Of a stretch of 64,000 nucleotides of DNA, positions 17,336 through 26,594 are shown one piece after another (the stretch's first letter is position 1; each line of letters opens with the position of its first letter). The stretch covers positions 124,001-188,000 of the forward strand of contig JBEBHP010000006.1 of NCBI GenBank assembly GCA_040080835.1, given 5' to 3'. The stretch comes from SZUA-430 sp040080835 (GTDB lineage Bacteria; Pseudomonadota; Alphaproteobacteria; Micropepsales; Micropepsaceae). Below the pieces are notes generated by a model. That model had not been told where the DNA came from. It searched no databases and saw only the letters and a program-made list of their open reading frames with translations. The position numbers and the translations under genes are program-made.

Positions 17336-18307
17336 CTAGTTTCCCAGTCCAAGCTTGGATCGGTCTTCCTGTGCGAAAATATACGGCATCGGGAAATACC
17401 CGTCCTTCGCCGTATCCTTCTGGCCGCTGCCTGAAAGTATGTACTTCAGAAATTCCGCACGCAGAGGATCGAGCGGATTCGAAGGGTTCTTGTTCAGGTA
17501 GACGTAAAGGAAGCGCGTCACCGGATACTTGCCGGAATACGCATTCGCCTGGCTTGCCTCCTGGCAGACGCCGTCGCGACCAGCCACCTGAATGGCCTTC
17601 ACGTCGGCAGTCTTGTAGCCGATCCCGGAATAACCCATCGCAAATTTGTCCGACGCAACGCCCTGGACCACGGCCGACGAGCCTGGCTGCTCCTTGACGG
17701 TGCCTTTGTAATCACCGTTCAGAAGCGCCACTTCCTTGAAGTAGGAATAAGTGCCTGATGCCGAGTTGCGACCGAAGAGCGAGATGACTTTGCCAGCGTA
17801 TTCGCCAGTCAGGCCAGCTTGATCCCAGGTCTTGATGTCCGCAGAACCAGAATTGTGCGTAATCGAGAAAATGCCATCAAGCTGACCCAGCGTGAGGCAT
17901 TTCAGCGGATTGTCCTTGTGCACAAAGACAGCAAGCGCATCAACGGCGACGCGCACGACCGTCGGCTTGTAGCCGTACTTGGCTTCGAACTGGTCCATTT
18001 CCTGCGGCCGCATGGCGCGCGACATCGGACCGAACTGCGAGGTGCCCGCGATCAGCGCTGGCGGAGCGGTGGACGAGCCCTTGCCTTCAATTTCAATCTT
18101 GACCGCCGGATAGAGTTTCTTGAAGTCTTCAGCCCACAGCGTCATGAGATTGTTCAGCGTGTCGGACCCGACTGACTTCAGAGTTCCGGACACGCCGGAA
18201 ATTGGCTGGTAGCCCTTGTAGCGCGGATCAGTGGCGTCCGCGGCAACAGCAGTCTGGAAAGCAACGGATGTTGCAAGCAGTGCTGCGATACCCAGTTTCA
18301 GTTTCAT
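17336..18307 (-). CDS. pstS: Periplasmic phosphate-binding protein PstS
   Basis: PstS captures phosphate in the periplasm and delivers it to PstCA. The 323-residue precursor has a signal peptide (MKLKLGIAALLATSVAFQTA, cleavage near AVAA). Motifs typical of the family follow: 'LKSVGSDTLNNLM', 'IEGKGSSTAPPAL', 'SRAMRPQE' and 'GRNSASGTYSYFKE', which form the phosphate pocket. ATG 18307 is chosen because it begins the signal peptide and AAGGGG stands upstream; the earlier in-frame start would spoil it. It is the first gene of pstS-C-A-B. A Pho box was looked for upstream and not convincingly found. Confidence 0.95.
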   Translation of the reverse strand: MKLKLGIAALLATSVAFQTAVAADATDPRYKGYQPISGVSGTLKSVGSDTLNNLMTLWAEDFKKLYPAVKIEIEGKGSSTAPPALIAGTSQFGPMSRAMRPQEMDQFEAKYGYKPTVVRVAVDALAVFVHKDNPLKCLTLGQLDGIFSITHNSGSADIKTWDQAGLTGEYAGKVISLFGRNSASGTYSYFKEVALLNGDYKGTVKEQPGSSAVVQGVASDKFAMGYSGIGYKTADVKAIQVAGRDGVCQEASQANAYSGKYPVTRFLYVYLNKNPSNPLDPLRAEFLKYILSGSGQKDTAKDGYFPMPYIFAQEDRSKLGLGN

Positions 18308-18699
18308 CTTCGACCCCTTGTGATGTCTCAACCGGGCGAGCAGGTGAACCGCTGCCAGCACCTCGGCGGGCACCGTAAACCACGGTTCGGTGAACCTTTT
18401 GTGATGGAGGAAGGCGCGTGCTGTCGCATCCTGACATGGTGAATTGGGCTGGGAAAACCGCCATTTTTATGCGCCTTGCGAGACCGGAAAGGGCGCACGT
18501 GACCGCGGCCAAGGATGATTCATCCACAATTGCCCGGACTCGCGCCATTCGGATGCTCATGACGACAGGGCGACGCTCGCCTTTGAGGCGATCAGATTCC
18601 GGGTAAACACAACAATTGCGATGTGGATGCCGACGCGTTGCCGGGATATTGAGAACATTCGGCTCAGCAATCCCCATCGGCCATAGTCACAGCAATCCA
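18308..18699. other. Divergent intergenic region pstS / serine hydrolase
   Basis: No gene was found. It should contain the pstS promoter. At 18420-18437 CTGTCGC and CTGACAT occur in tandem but with 10- rather than 11-base spacing, a weak Pho-box candidate at best. A copy of the 16-base hairpin sequence seen at 6990-7005 lies at 18576-18591. Confidence 0.4.
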
Positions 18700-20745
18700 A
18701 TGAAACTGATCAGCGCGTTCGCCGCGGTTTTGATTTTCGGCCTGGCAGCACTCCCTGTGCTGGCGCAGCAGCCTGGCGATCCCACTTCGTCTTTTGGCGA
18801 CGCCGTCCTGGACGCTCCACCCAAGGATGACACAGGCCCGATTGAAAAGAAGCCCGTTGCATTCGGCGCAGAGGCGACTGACCAGCAGACTGCAGGCGCC
18901 ACGTCGGAACAACCGCCAGAGCCTGTCACCGGATCGCGCGTCAAGAGCTACGTCGATGGTTTGATGGACGGGCTGATTACTGCAGGCGAACTGCCCGGAG
19001 CCTCTATCGTCATTATCCAGGACGGCAAGATTGCACTCAAGGCAGGATACGGCTTTGCAGATATTCGCGCGCGCATTCCGGTTGATCCGGACCAGACCCG
19101 CTTCAGGGTGGCCTCGATCTCGAAGCTGATTACCGCGACGGCCTTCATGCAGGTGGTGGAACAGGGCAAGGCCGACCTCAATGCGGACGTGAACACCTAC
19201 CTCACAGCGTTCAAGATTGCGGCGAACTATCCCGAGCCTGTTACGCTGGCAAACTTGCTGACGCACACTGCTGGCTTCGACGATCGCTACCTCGGACTTG
19301 CAGCGCCGTTGTCAGCTCCTGCGGAAGTTCTGGCACAGCATCTGGCTCACGCGATGCCGCCACGCGTACTGCCGCCAAACAGGGTCATCGCCTATTCGAA
19401 CTACGGTTTTGCACTTGCGGGGCACATTGTTGAAAACGTGAGCGGGCAGGAATTCAACGCCTACGTCTCTGAACACGTCTTCGCGCCGCTTGCGATGAAC
19501 TCGTCAAGCTTCGGCGTCCCATACCCCATGCCGCAAAGTATGGCCGTGCCCTATTTTAAGGGCGGCGATGAAGGTGGATACCGGCGCTCCGAGCTCGACA
19601 GCCCGCGTGTCGGCCCCGCGGGTGATCTGATAACGACATCGACCGACATGGCCCAGTTCATGCTCGCTCATCTGAACAACGGCATATATGGCGACGGCGA
19701 ACATCTGATCTCCGATCTGTCAGTCGAGAAAATGCACGCGGATCACTTCGCCAATGCTGACGGACTTGACGGATGGGCGCTGGGCTTTGCCACGGGTCAT
19801 CGCAACGGAGTGAGGTGGATCGGTCACGACGGATCGTGGCGTGGCTTCTGTGCGCAACTGGTCCTGCAGCCTGAAACGAAGAGCGGCTTTTTTGTCGTGT
19901 ACAATGTTGACTGTCACTTTGCGGCGAGCGCATCACTGCGCAAGGCGTTGTTCGACCTTCTCTGGCCATCGAATACCCAGGTCGTCGCGTCTCCAGTGTC
20001 CGATGCCGACGCCAGGGCACGTGCGTCAGAAGGCACATATATGTCCGTCCGCAGGGCCAGATCTGACTTCACAGTCATGGCAGCAGGCGTAGGCCAGATA
20101 TCGGTCAAGTCGGCGGGCAACGGTGAATTGCGCGTTTTCCTGCCGGGCGTGGGCCACGATCTCAGCTTCCTGCCGCAGGCGAACGGGACCTGGAAGAACC
20201 CGGATCTGCAGTGGAAGGCAAGCTACAAGCCGGAAGGTTATGGAGAAGGACCGACTTTCATGATCGATGCCAATGCCTATGACCGGGTGGTGAGCACGGG
20301 TGCTTGGTCGGCGTGGACTATTGCGCTCGCGATGGTGGCTGCCATCTGCATCATGACAATTTGGGGATGGGCCAATGGCTTCCTGAGCCGTCACTTCTTC
20401 GGGGAACCGCAGGCCGTCATTCCTTTTGCTCCCCGCGTGACCGGCTTCCTGGCCGCGGGCCTGACGCTGGCATCCCTAGTGTCGATGATCGCATTGCTTT
20501 CCGACGGCTCGCCACTGGCCGTGCTGCATGGCCCCGCACCCATGCTTTATGTTTTGCTTTCGGTTCCGGTGGTCATCGGTGTGCTTGCGATTCCGATGAT
20601 CGTGTGGAGCGTATCAGGGTTCGGGGCGGGACCGCGTGCGCGCATGGCGCAAATGGGTTACATCGTCCTGACGCTGACCGTGCTCGCGTTCCTGGCCTTC
20701 GCATGGCAATGGAGCGTCCATCCACTGGGCCTCCTGACAAACTAG
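18700..20745 (+). CDS. Beta-lactamase-fold serine hydrolase with C-terminal membrane domain
   Basis: The 681-residue protein has a signal peptide (MKLISAFAAVLIFGLAALPV). A class C beta-lactamase/D-Ala-D-Ala peptidase-type domain follows, with SISK (about residue 139), the tyrosine motif Y-S-N (about 231) and 'GHDGSWRG' (about 374) as the third catalytic element. After a beta-rich linker come four transmembrane helices between about residues 535 and 675. The enzyme therefore faces the periplasm, anchored at its C-terminus. Substrates could be peptidoglycan stems, D-amino acid peptides or esters; the fold does not decide. It is convergent with the desaturase-like gene, with stops overlapping by four bases. 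Confidence 0.85.
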   Translation: MKLISAFAAVLIFGLAALPVLAQQPGDPTSSFGDAVLDAPPKDDTGPIEKKPVAFGAEATDQQTAGATSEQPPEPVTGSRVKSYVDGLMDGLITAGELPGASIVIIQDGKIALKAGYGFADIRARIPVDPDQTRFRVASISKLITATAFMQVVEQGKADLNADVNTYLTAFKIAANYPEPVTLANLLTHTAGFDDRYLGLAAPLSAPAEVLAQHLAHAMPPRVLPPNRVIAYSNYGFALAGHIVENVSGQEFNAYVSEHVFAPLAMNSSSFGVPYPMPQSMAVPYFKGGDEGGYRRSELDSPRVGPAGDLITTSTDMAQFMLAHLNNGIYGDGEHLISDLSVEKMHADHFANADGLDGWALGFATGHRNGVRWIGHDGSWRGFCAQLVLQPETKSGFFVVYNVDCHFAASASLRKALFDLLWPSNTQVVASPVSDADARARASEGTYMSVRRARSDFTVMAAGVGQISVKSAGNGELRVFLPGVGHDLSFLPQANGTWKNPDLQWKASYKPEGYGEGPTFMIDANAYDRVVSTGAWSAWTIALAMVAAICIMTIWGWANGFLSRHFFGEPQAVIPFAPRVTGFLAAGLTLASLVSMIALLSDGSPLAVLHGPAPMLYVLLSVPVVIGVLAIPMIVWSVSGFGAGPRARMAQMGYIVLTLTVLAFLAFAWQWSVHPLGLLTN

Positions 20746-21680
20746 GGCCGCAGGCCTTCGCTGCCCCGTTCTGCCGGATGAGAATCCAGGAACTCGCGCT
20801 TGAGGGTGAGCGAGCTTTTTCGGCTTCCATCATGGCTGAATCCGGGTGGAGCGAAGACATAGCGTACGCGGTCAGAGAGAGTGACGCGGCTCGCAAAAAC
20901 GTCCTTCAGGATGCTCCAATACTCGCCGAGCGCGACCGAAACGGGGTTGAAGGTCTCGATATTCCTGACCAGCCCGAACTGTGGAGGGTCCCTGTCAAGT
21001 TCGGGCACAAAAGTCCCGAACAGCCGGTCCCAGATGATCAGCGTACCCGCATAATTCGCATCGAGATATCGCGGATTGCGCGCGTGGTGCACCCGATGGT
21101 GCGAGGGTGTGTTGAACACGGCCTCAACCCAGTTTGGCAATCGCCTCACAGCCTCCGTGTGAAGGAAGAACTGGTAGAACAGGTTGAGTGACGCACAGAA
21201 CGCGATCAGTGCGGGATGAAAGCCAAAATAGGTCATCGGAACGGCCAGCACGACCAGTCCGGTGACTGTGCCCGTCCAGGGTTGTCGCAAGGCCGTCGAA
21301 AGATTGTAGTACACGCTGGAATGGTGCACGACGTGGGCCGCCCAGAACCATCGGGACCTGTGCGAAATGCGGTGTCCCCAGTAGAACCGAAAATCATCAA
21401 TCACAAAGCACAGCAGAAACACCCACCACTCGAAACCGAGTGTTGCGATGCGGTGCTCATATGTCCACAGAACCACGCCGACGCCCGCGGTTCCGAGCAG
21501 CAAGGCGCCGACGACGCTTCCAATTCCCATGATAAGGCTGGTGTGGGTGTCTTCGCGCCTGAAGTGGCCCAGCGCACTGCCGCGACGCACGATCATGAAC
21601 TCCAGGACGAGCAGGGCCAGGTAAAGCGGAGCCGCAAGTTCATGCAGGCGGGGAAGAGTAAGAATGAAGGGAAGTTGCAT
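20742..21680 (-). CDS. Sterol desaturase / fatty acid hydroxylase family protein
   Basis: The 312-residue membrane protein carries the di-iron histidine clusters of this family: HRISH (H-x3-H), HVVHH (H-x3-HH) and 'HRVHHARN'. Several transmembrane helices surround them. Such enzymes hydroxylate or desaturate lipids using O2 at a non-haem di-iron site in the membrane. The start at 21680 gives 'MQLPFILTLPRLHELAAPLY'. It is divergent from the sulfotransferase gene, with 65 bases between starts. The substrate cannot be told; neighbouring sulfotransferase and P450 genes suggest lipid or hydrocarbon modification in this part of the chromosome. Confidence 0.88.
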   Translation of the reverse strand: MQLPFILTLPRLHELAAPLYLALLVLEFMIVRRGSALGHFRREDTHTSLIMGIGSVVGALLLGTAGVGVVLWTYEHRIATLGFEWWVFLLCFVIDDFRFYWGHRISHRSRWFWAAHVVHHSSVYYNLSTALRQPWTGTVTGLVVLAVPMTYFGFHPALIAFCASLNLFYQFFLHTEAVRRLPNWVEAVFNTPSHHRVHHARNPRYLDANYAGTLIIWDRLFGTFVPELDRDPPQFGLVRNIETFNPVSVALGEYWSILKDVFASRVTLSDRVRYVFAPPGFSHDGSRKSSLTLKREFLDSHPAERGSEGLRP

Positions 21681-21745
21681 AGGTGGCCATATCGAAAGTT
21701 CTGTCAGGGTGGCATAACAATCGTCAAAACGGGAGAGCGTTCAAC

Positions 21746-22651
21746 ATGCCAGCCTCTATCGAATACCCAAAAAAGATGAGGGAATTCCACAACCATCATT
21801 TCGACTCCACGATCTGGAACGACTTCAGGTTTCGGGACAATGACATCATCATTTCCACCTATGCCAAGTCTGGTACGACCTGGACGCAGCAGATGATTGG
21901 CCAGATGCTGTTCGGACCCGACCCGGAGCTCGCGGTGGCGGATTTGTCTCCATGGCTCGACCTGCGGGTGCCGCCAAAGGAAGTAAAGCTCCCGCTCGTG
22001 GAGGCGCAAACAAACCGTCGATTCATAAAGACACATCTGCCAGTGGATGCGTTGGTATATTCACCCAAAGCGAAATACGTTTACATCGGCCGCGACGGGC
22101 GCGACGTGGTGTGGAGCATCTATAACCACCATGTGAACGCAAATGATGTCTGGTATCACGCGCTGAACGACACGCCGGGCCGTGTAGGACCGCCGATCGA
22201 AAGACCGCCTTCTGACATTCGCCAGTATTGGCGGGACTGGATGGAAAGGGATGGTCATCCGTTCTGGCCATTCTGGGAGAATGTCCGGACCTGGTGGGCC
22301 ATCCGGCATCTCCCGAATGTGATGTTCGTTCACTTCGCAACAATGAAAGCCGATTTGCCAGGTCACATGCGCCGGATCGCGGGTTTTCTCGACATCAAGG
22401 TCGATGATGCAAACTGGCCCCGTATTCTTGAATACTGTTCATTTGACTGGATGAAGGCGAACGCAACCAAGAGCGTTCCGTTGGCCGGTGCGTTCTGGGA
22501 TGCCGGCGCCCAGGTGTTCATCAACAAGGGCGTCAACGGTCGATGGCAGTCAGTGCTCACGCCAGCCGAGAGCCGGCAATACGAAGATCGCGCGATCAGG
22601 GAACTCGGCGCGGAATGCGCCCATTGGCTGGCAACGGGCGAGGGGGCATGA
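21746..22651 (+). CDS. Sulfotransferase (PAPS-dependent)
   Basis: The 301-residue cytosolic enzyme resembles sulfotransferases that move sulfate from PAPS to an alcohol or amine. The 5'-phosphosulfate loop is 'TYAKSGTTWTQQ' (about residues 38-49). The 3'-phosphate site is 'YIGRDGRDVVWSIYNHH', and 'KTHLP' supplies the conserved strand between them. ATG 21746 is preferred because GGGAGAG lies seven bases upstream and the protein then begins at a typical position before the loop. No substrate is evident. Confidence 0.9.
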   Translation: MPASIEYPKKMREFHNHHFDSTIWNDFRFRDNDIIISTYAKSGTTWTQQMIGQMLFGPDPELAVADLSPWLDLRVPPKEVKLPLVEAQTNRRFIKTHLPVDALVYSPKAKYVYIGRDGRDVVWSIYNHHVNANDVWYHALNDTPGRVGPPIERPPSDIRQYWRDWMERDGHPFWPFWENVRTWWAIRHLPNVMFVHFATMKADLPGHMRRIAGFLDIKVDDANWPRILEYCSFDWMKANATKSVPLAGAFWDAGAQVFINKGVNGRWQSVLTPAESRQYEDRAIRELGAECAHWLATGEGA

Positions 22652-22658
22652 GCGGTAC

Positions 22659-24140
22659 CTATTCACCCTTGATCGTGTCACCTGCGAAACGGCCGGACTG
22701 GTGACGAAGATTTGCTTCAGCATCATAGTCTTCTACCGGCAGTTTGAGCTCCTTCGCGTTGAATTTGCCAATGGCCGACAGGAGCTGGAACACCGAAGTT
22801 GCTTCATCCCGGTTGCTGTCCATCAATGCGATCTGGGTTGCCAGGTAAACCTGGCGCAGGCCAAGAAGGTCGGTTACCGAGCGATGCAGCTTTGGGTCTT
22901 TCATTTCCTTTCTGAGGCCCTCAAACGCTCGCAACACCGTTTGCGCCTGAGCCTTGTTGACGGCTCGCACAGCGCGGATCGAAACCAGATCGTACCAGGC
23001 AGAATCTGCTTCGCGCATCGTGCGTCGTTGCGAGCTCGTGATCCTCAGTCGTGCCTCGTTGGCACGCTCGCGCGCGGCACGGATCTCGGACCACTCCGCG
23101 CCCGTGTTGAACAGTGGAATGCGCAAGGTTGCACTGACCGTGGCTTCGCGGCTCGATGACTGCGGGTCCACCTGATCGCCGCTGGTCCCGATGGTGGCCG
23201 TCAGTCCGGCGTGCGGAAGCAACTCGGCATAGGCAGCAGATACATCGCCACGGGATGCCAACTCGTCGGCCCGGGCCGCATCTATGTCAGGAACATTTCC
23301 GCGAGCGGCCTCTTCAACGTCTTCCAGCGTCGCAGGAACCGGTGGAAGCTTCTCAGGCATCTTGAGGACAGACCGGCGACGCTCACCCAGGGCATCGATG
23401 CACGGACTGACTTTTGCGCCCTCGGCACTAGGCGAAACGACGACGGGAGCCTCCCCCACAATCTGCTCGTAGGAACGCCAGCTGTTTTGCAGGGCTGCGT
23501 TGTGCGCCAGACACTGCGCGCGCGCGGCTTCGAGCGACGCAAGCACCTGATCGACGTCAGTATCGGTGGCCTTGCCAGCGTCGTGCTGGTCAGTGATTTC
23601 CTTCAGCAGTCCCTGCAGCAACGCAATGTCGCTCCTTACCAGATCAAGGATCGCTTCGTTGCGGACGATCGTGGTAAACGCGGTCGCCGCTTCAAAGAGG
23701 ATGCGCTGTTCCTTTCCGCGCAGTCTGGCCCTTGCCGCCTGAACGTGGGCGTCTGCTGTGCGCCGCGAGGCGCCGTTGCGACCTCCGGTAAAAAGTGGCT
23801 GCTCGGCTACGAGATCTGCAGACCAGTTGCGACTGCGGCTGTCATAATGTGTCGCTCCATTCTTTCCGTTCTCAGTCGAGATTTCGTATGAAGCTTCGGC
23901 GTTGAGAGAGGGTCGCCATTTCGCTCGCGCCTTGGATACTTCTTCGTCAGTTGCGCGCAGCGCGGCCCGTTCCGCCGCAAGATCCGGGTTCGTCGTGTAG
24001 GTCTTGACGAGGGCTTCCTCGAGCGTCTCCGAATGCGCTGAGGTCGCGACCAGGAGCAACAGTCCGCTCGTCGCACACACGCACAGCGTCCGAAACAAGC
24101 GCCACCCGACGCTGTGCGCGCCACCAAGAACCCCCATCAT
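22659..24140 (-). CDS. TolC-family outer membrane efflux/secretion channel
   Basis: The 493-residue precursor has a signal peptide (cleavage near SAHS) and two homologous halves of long amphipathic helices with short beta strands. Examples are 'LEEALVKTYTTNPDLAAERA' at the start and 'LRIPLFNTGAEWSEIRAARE' in the second half, the hallmark of TolC trimers. It forms the outer-membrane duct for a tripartite pump or type I exporter. No inner-membrane or adaptor component is adjacent. ATG 24140 and 24137 are both possible starts, directly after a GGGGGGA ribosome-binding sequence. Confidence 0.92.
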   Translation of the reverse strand: MMGVLGGAHSVGWRLFRTLCVCATSGLLLLVATSAHSETLEEALVKTYTTNPDLAAERAALRATDEEVSKARAKWRPSLNAEASYEISTENGKNGATHYDSRSRNWSADLVAEQPLFTGGRNGASRRTADAHVQAARARLRGKEQRILFEAATAFTTIVRNEAILDLVRSDIALLQGLLKEITDQHDAGKATDTDVDQVLASLEAARAQCLAHNAALQNSWRSYEQIVGEAPVVVSPSAEGAKVSPCIDALGERRRSVLKMPEKLPPVPATLEDVEEAARGNVPDIDAARADELASRGDVSAAYAELLPHAGLTATIGTSGDQVDPQSSSREATVSATLRIPLFNTGAEWSEIRAARERANEARLRITSSQRRTMREADSAWYDLVSIRAVRAVNKAQAQTVLRAFEGLRKEMKDPKLHRSVTDLLGLRQVYLATQIALMDSNRDEATSVFQLLSAIGKFNAKELKLPVEDYDAEANLRHQSGRFAGDTIKGE

Positions 24141-24346
24141 TCCCCCCAATATCTATTGCAACTTAAAGTAGAGGAAGCGGTCTGGTTCTTGTGTGCTCGG
24201 AATACCCTTTGGCCACTGATTCAGGATCGATATCGTGGCGTTGTGGACCATTTTACACAATATATGGTGGTGAATCGGTGATACCAACTTAAAGTTGCCG
24301 CCCTGTATCGGAGCGGCAACATTCGCGCTGATTGGCTTGCCGGAAA

Positions 24347-25597
24347 CTACTCCGGAATGCGCACCATCACCTCGGTGAAACCATGCACGAAGTTCGATTT
24401 GAGGCGCACGGGTTCTCCCACGAGTTCGATCCGGGGGAAGCGCTTCATGATCTCTTCCCAGATGATCCGTAGCTGCATTTCGGCGACACGGTTTCCCATG
24501 CAGCGATGGATGCCGAAGCCGAACGACAGGTGATGTCGCGGGTTTTCGCGGTCAATGAGGAACTCGTTCGGACGGTCGATTTCGGTTTCGTCCCGGTTGC
24601 CAGAAATGTACCACATGACGACCTTGTCGCCCTTCCGGATCGTTTTGCCGCCAACGATGCCGTCGGCGATGGCCGTCCGGCGCATGTGCGCCAGCGGTGT
24701 CTGGTAGCGGATGATTTCCGACACCATCGATGGGATCAGGGCATGATTTGCGCGCAGCTTGTCGTACTCTTTCGGGTTCTTGTTGAGCGCCACGACCCCG
24801 CCCGAGATCGAATTGCGGGTCGTGTCATTACCGCCGACAATCAGCAGCATCAGCGTGCCCAGGAAAAGCATCGGGTCCTTGTACATGTCGCCCGTCGAAG
24901 GTCCTCGCGCGAGCAGCGAGATGAAATCGAAGCCTGGCTTGTCGGTATTCACGCGCTCGTTCCAGAGCTTCGTGAAATAGGCCAGGCACTCCATCAGGAT
25001 CTGCTGGCGCTTCTCAGCTGGCAGGGAATCGTTGCCGACAGTATCCGACGATGTGGTCACGTCCGACCAATAGGGCAGGAGGTGCCGGTCTTCGAATGGG
25101 AAGTCAAACAGCGTCGCCAGCATCTGCGTCGTGAGCTCGATCGACACGCGATCAACCCAGTTGAACGTCTCGTTGCGTGGCAGGCCGTCCAGGATTTTTC
25201 CGGCGCGCTCACGGATCAGCGGCTCAAGTTCGGCGAGCCTCGCGGGTGCGACAGCCGGTGTAACCGTCTTGCGATGATCGTCATGGACAGGCGGATCCAT
25301 CGCAATGAACATCGGCGGACGAAATTCGGCAGGCGCATCACCGATCACGATTTCAGGAAAGGACGAAAACACGTTGTGGCTGGTTTCGACCTGCACGATA
25401 TCCTTGAATTTCGTGATCGACCAGTATGGCCCGAAGTCGCTGACCGGCGTGAAGTGCACCGGATCATCACGGCGCAGTCTTGCGAAGTAGTCCCAGTGCA
25501 GGCCTTTTTCAAACAACTCACCCTTGCTGACGTCGATCTGCGAGAGCGGCACCTTCCAGGCGTCAACAGGCGTCTGGGATTGTTGGGCGAGCGACAT
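24347..25597 (-). CDS. Cytochrome P450, CYP153-type alkane/fatty-acid terminal hydroxylase
   Basis: The 416-residue P450 has the haem-binding loop FGFGIHRCMG (Cys near residue 368), the K-helix ExxR in 'SEIIRYQTPLAHMRR', and the I-helix 'LIVGGNDTTRNSISGG'. The last segment and 'HLSFGFGIHRCMGNRVAEMQ' are characteristic of the CYP153 family of soluble alkane 1-hydroxylases. ATG 25597 is chosen because AGAGGAAA stands seven bases before it; the longer frame would add 106 unrelated residues. CYP153 genes usually sit with a ferredoxin and ferredoxin reductase; neither is nearby, so the electron donors must be encoded elsewhere. Confidence 0.9.
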   Translation of the reverse strand: MSLAQQSQTPVDAWKVPLSQIDVSKGELFEKGLHWDYFARLRRDDPVHFTPVSDFGPYWSITKFKDIVQVETSHNVFSSFPEIVIGDAPAEFRPPMFIAMDPPVHDDHRKTVTPAVAPARLAELEPLIRERAGKILDGLPRNETFNWVDRVSIELTTQMLATLFDFPFEDRHLLPYWSDVTTSSDTVGNDSLPAEKRQQILMECLAYFTKLWNERVNTDKPGFDFISLLARGPSTGDMYKDPMLFLGTLMLLIVGGNDTTRNSISGGVVALNKNPKEYDKLRANHALIPSMVSEIIRYQTPLAHMRRTAIADGIVGGKTIRKGDKVVMWYISGNRDETEIDRPNEFLIDRENPRHHLSFGFGIHRCMGNRVAEMQLRIIWEEIMKRFPRIELVGEPVRLKSNFVHGFTEVMVRIPE

Positions 25598-25772
25598 GTG
25601 GTTTCCTCTGTACTGATTTTCTGGTTTGCCCGAAGCTAGCCCCAAGCGGGGCGGGTGCCAAGTACCCTGCAGCCGTGTGGCAATGCGTTGCGTTTCCGCC
25701 CTTCTGCGACTTGATATCAACGCGCGAACACGCAAAACTGCAGGCCACTGAGAAAGGCAAAGCGCTGTAACC

Positions 25773-26522
25773 TTGACCGCCGAACATAATGACCTCGAAC
25801 GTCTGATCAGCACCGCAACGCGGGTTGTGGTGTTCACAGGTGCGGGGATCTCGACGGAGTCCGGCATTCCTGATTTCAGAAGCCCCGGCGGCTTCTGGAG
25901 CAAGAATCGTGTCATCTACTTTGACGAGTTTGTGCGATCGCGTGACGCGCGTGTGGAAGCCTGGTCGCGCCTGTTTGCAGGACGCGCGACTTTGCGCAAA
26001 GCGACGCCGAATGCTGGCCACCGCGCGGTCTCGAGACTGGTCGAACAGGGAAAGGTCACCGAAGTCATCACCCAGAATATTGATGGTCTGCACCAGACGT
26101 CAGGCGTTCCGGTCAGCCGCGTAATCGAGATCCACGGCAACGCCACCTACGCCAAGTGCCTTGAATGCGGCGCCCGGCACGAGTTCGATGATATCGAACC
26201 CGCGTTTGCCGAGACGAAAGAACCACCCTCCTGCCAGAAGTGTGGAGGCATTGTAAAATCTGCGACCATCTCATTCGGACAGGCCATGCCTGAAGAAGAA
26301 ATGGCGCGGGCCGAGGAGGCAGCCTTCGGTTGCGACCTGTTCCTGGCCATTGGTTCGTCGTTGGTCGTGTACCCCGCAGCAGGCCTGCCGATCTCGGCGA
26401 AACGCAGCGGTGCGAAACTGGCCATCCTGAACCGGGACCCGACGGACCTCGACCATATGGCGGACCTCGTAATAAACGCCGAAATCGGGCCGACTTTGGC
26501 CAGAATTGTGGGAGTAAATTAA
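25773..26522 (+). CDS. Sir2-family NAD-dependent protein deacylase
   Basis: The 249-residue sirtuin shows the NAD-binding GAGIS motif (residues 23-27), TQNIDGLH, the catalytic His in 'IEIHGN', and a zinc site formed by CLEC and CQKC. It removes acyl groups from lysines, consuming NAD. The start is TTG at 25773, since no ATG precedes the NAD-binding motif; the ribosome-binding site is weak. It is divergent from the P450 gene. Confidence 0.92.
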   Translation: MTAEHNDLERLISTATRVVVFTGAGISTESGIPDFRSPGGFWSKNRVIYFDEFVRSRDARVEAWSRLFAGRATLRKATPNAGHRAVSRLVEQGKVTEVITQNIDGLHQTSGVPVSRVIEIHGNATYAKCLECGARHEFDDIEPAFAETKEPPSCQKCGGIVKSATISFGQAMPEEEMARAEEAAFGCDLFLAIGSSLVVYPAAGLPISAKRSGAKLAILNRDPTDLDHMADLVINAEIGPTLARIVGVN

Positions 26523-26594
26523 CCAGCCTTTGCCACTATGGGGCCCCCGTGCTACTCCCACGTCAGACGCTTCATAACTCAAGGAATTTGGCCA

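Noticed and set aside
18420..18437. Pho box upstream of pstS
   Set aside because: The two half-sites are 10 rather than 11 bases apart and imperfect; left unannotated.
23211..23891. 226-codon plus-strand frame opposite the TolC gene
   Set aside because: Shadow of the TolC reading frame; no start signal and no domain.
24506..25639. 377-codon plus-strand frame opposite the P450 gene
   Set aside because: Antisense shadow; the P450 has all family motifs on the minus strand.
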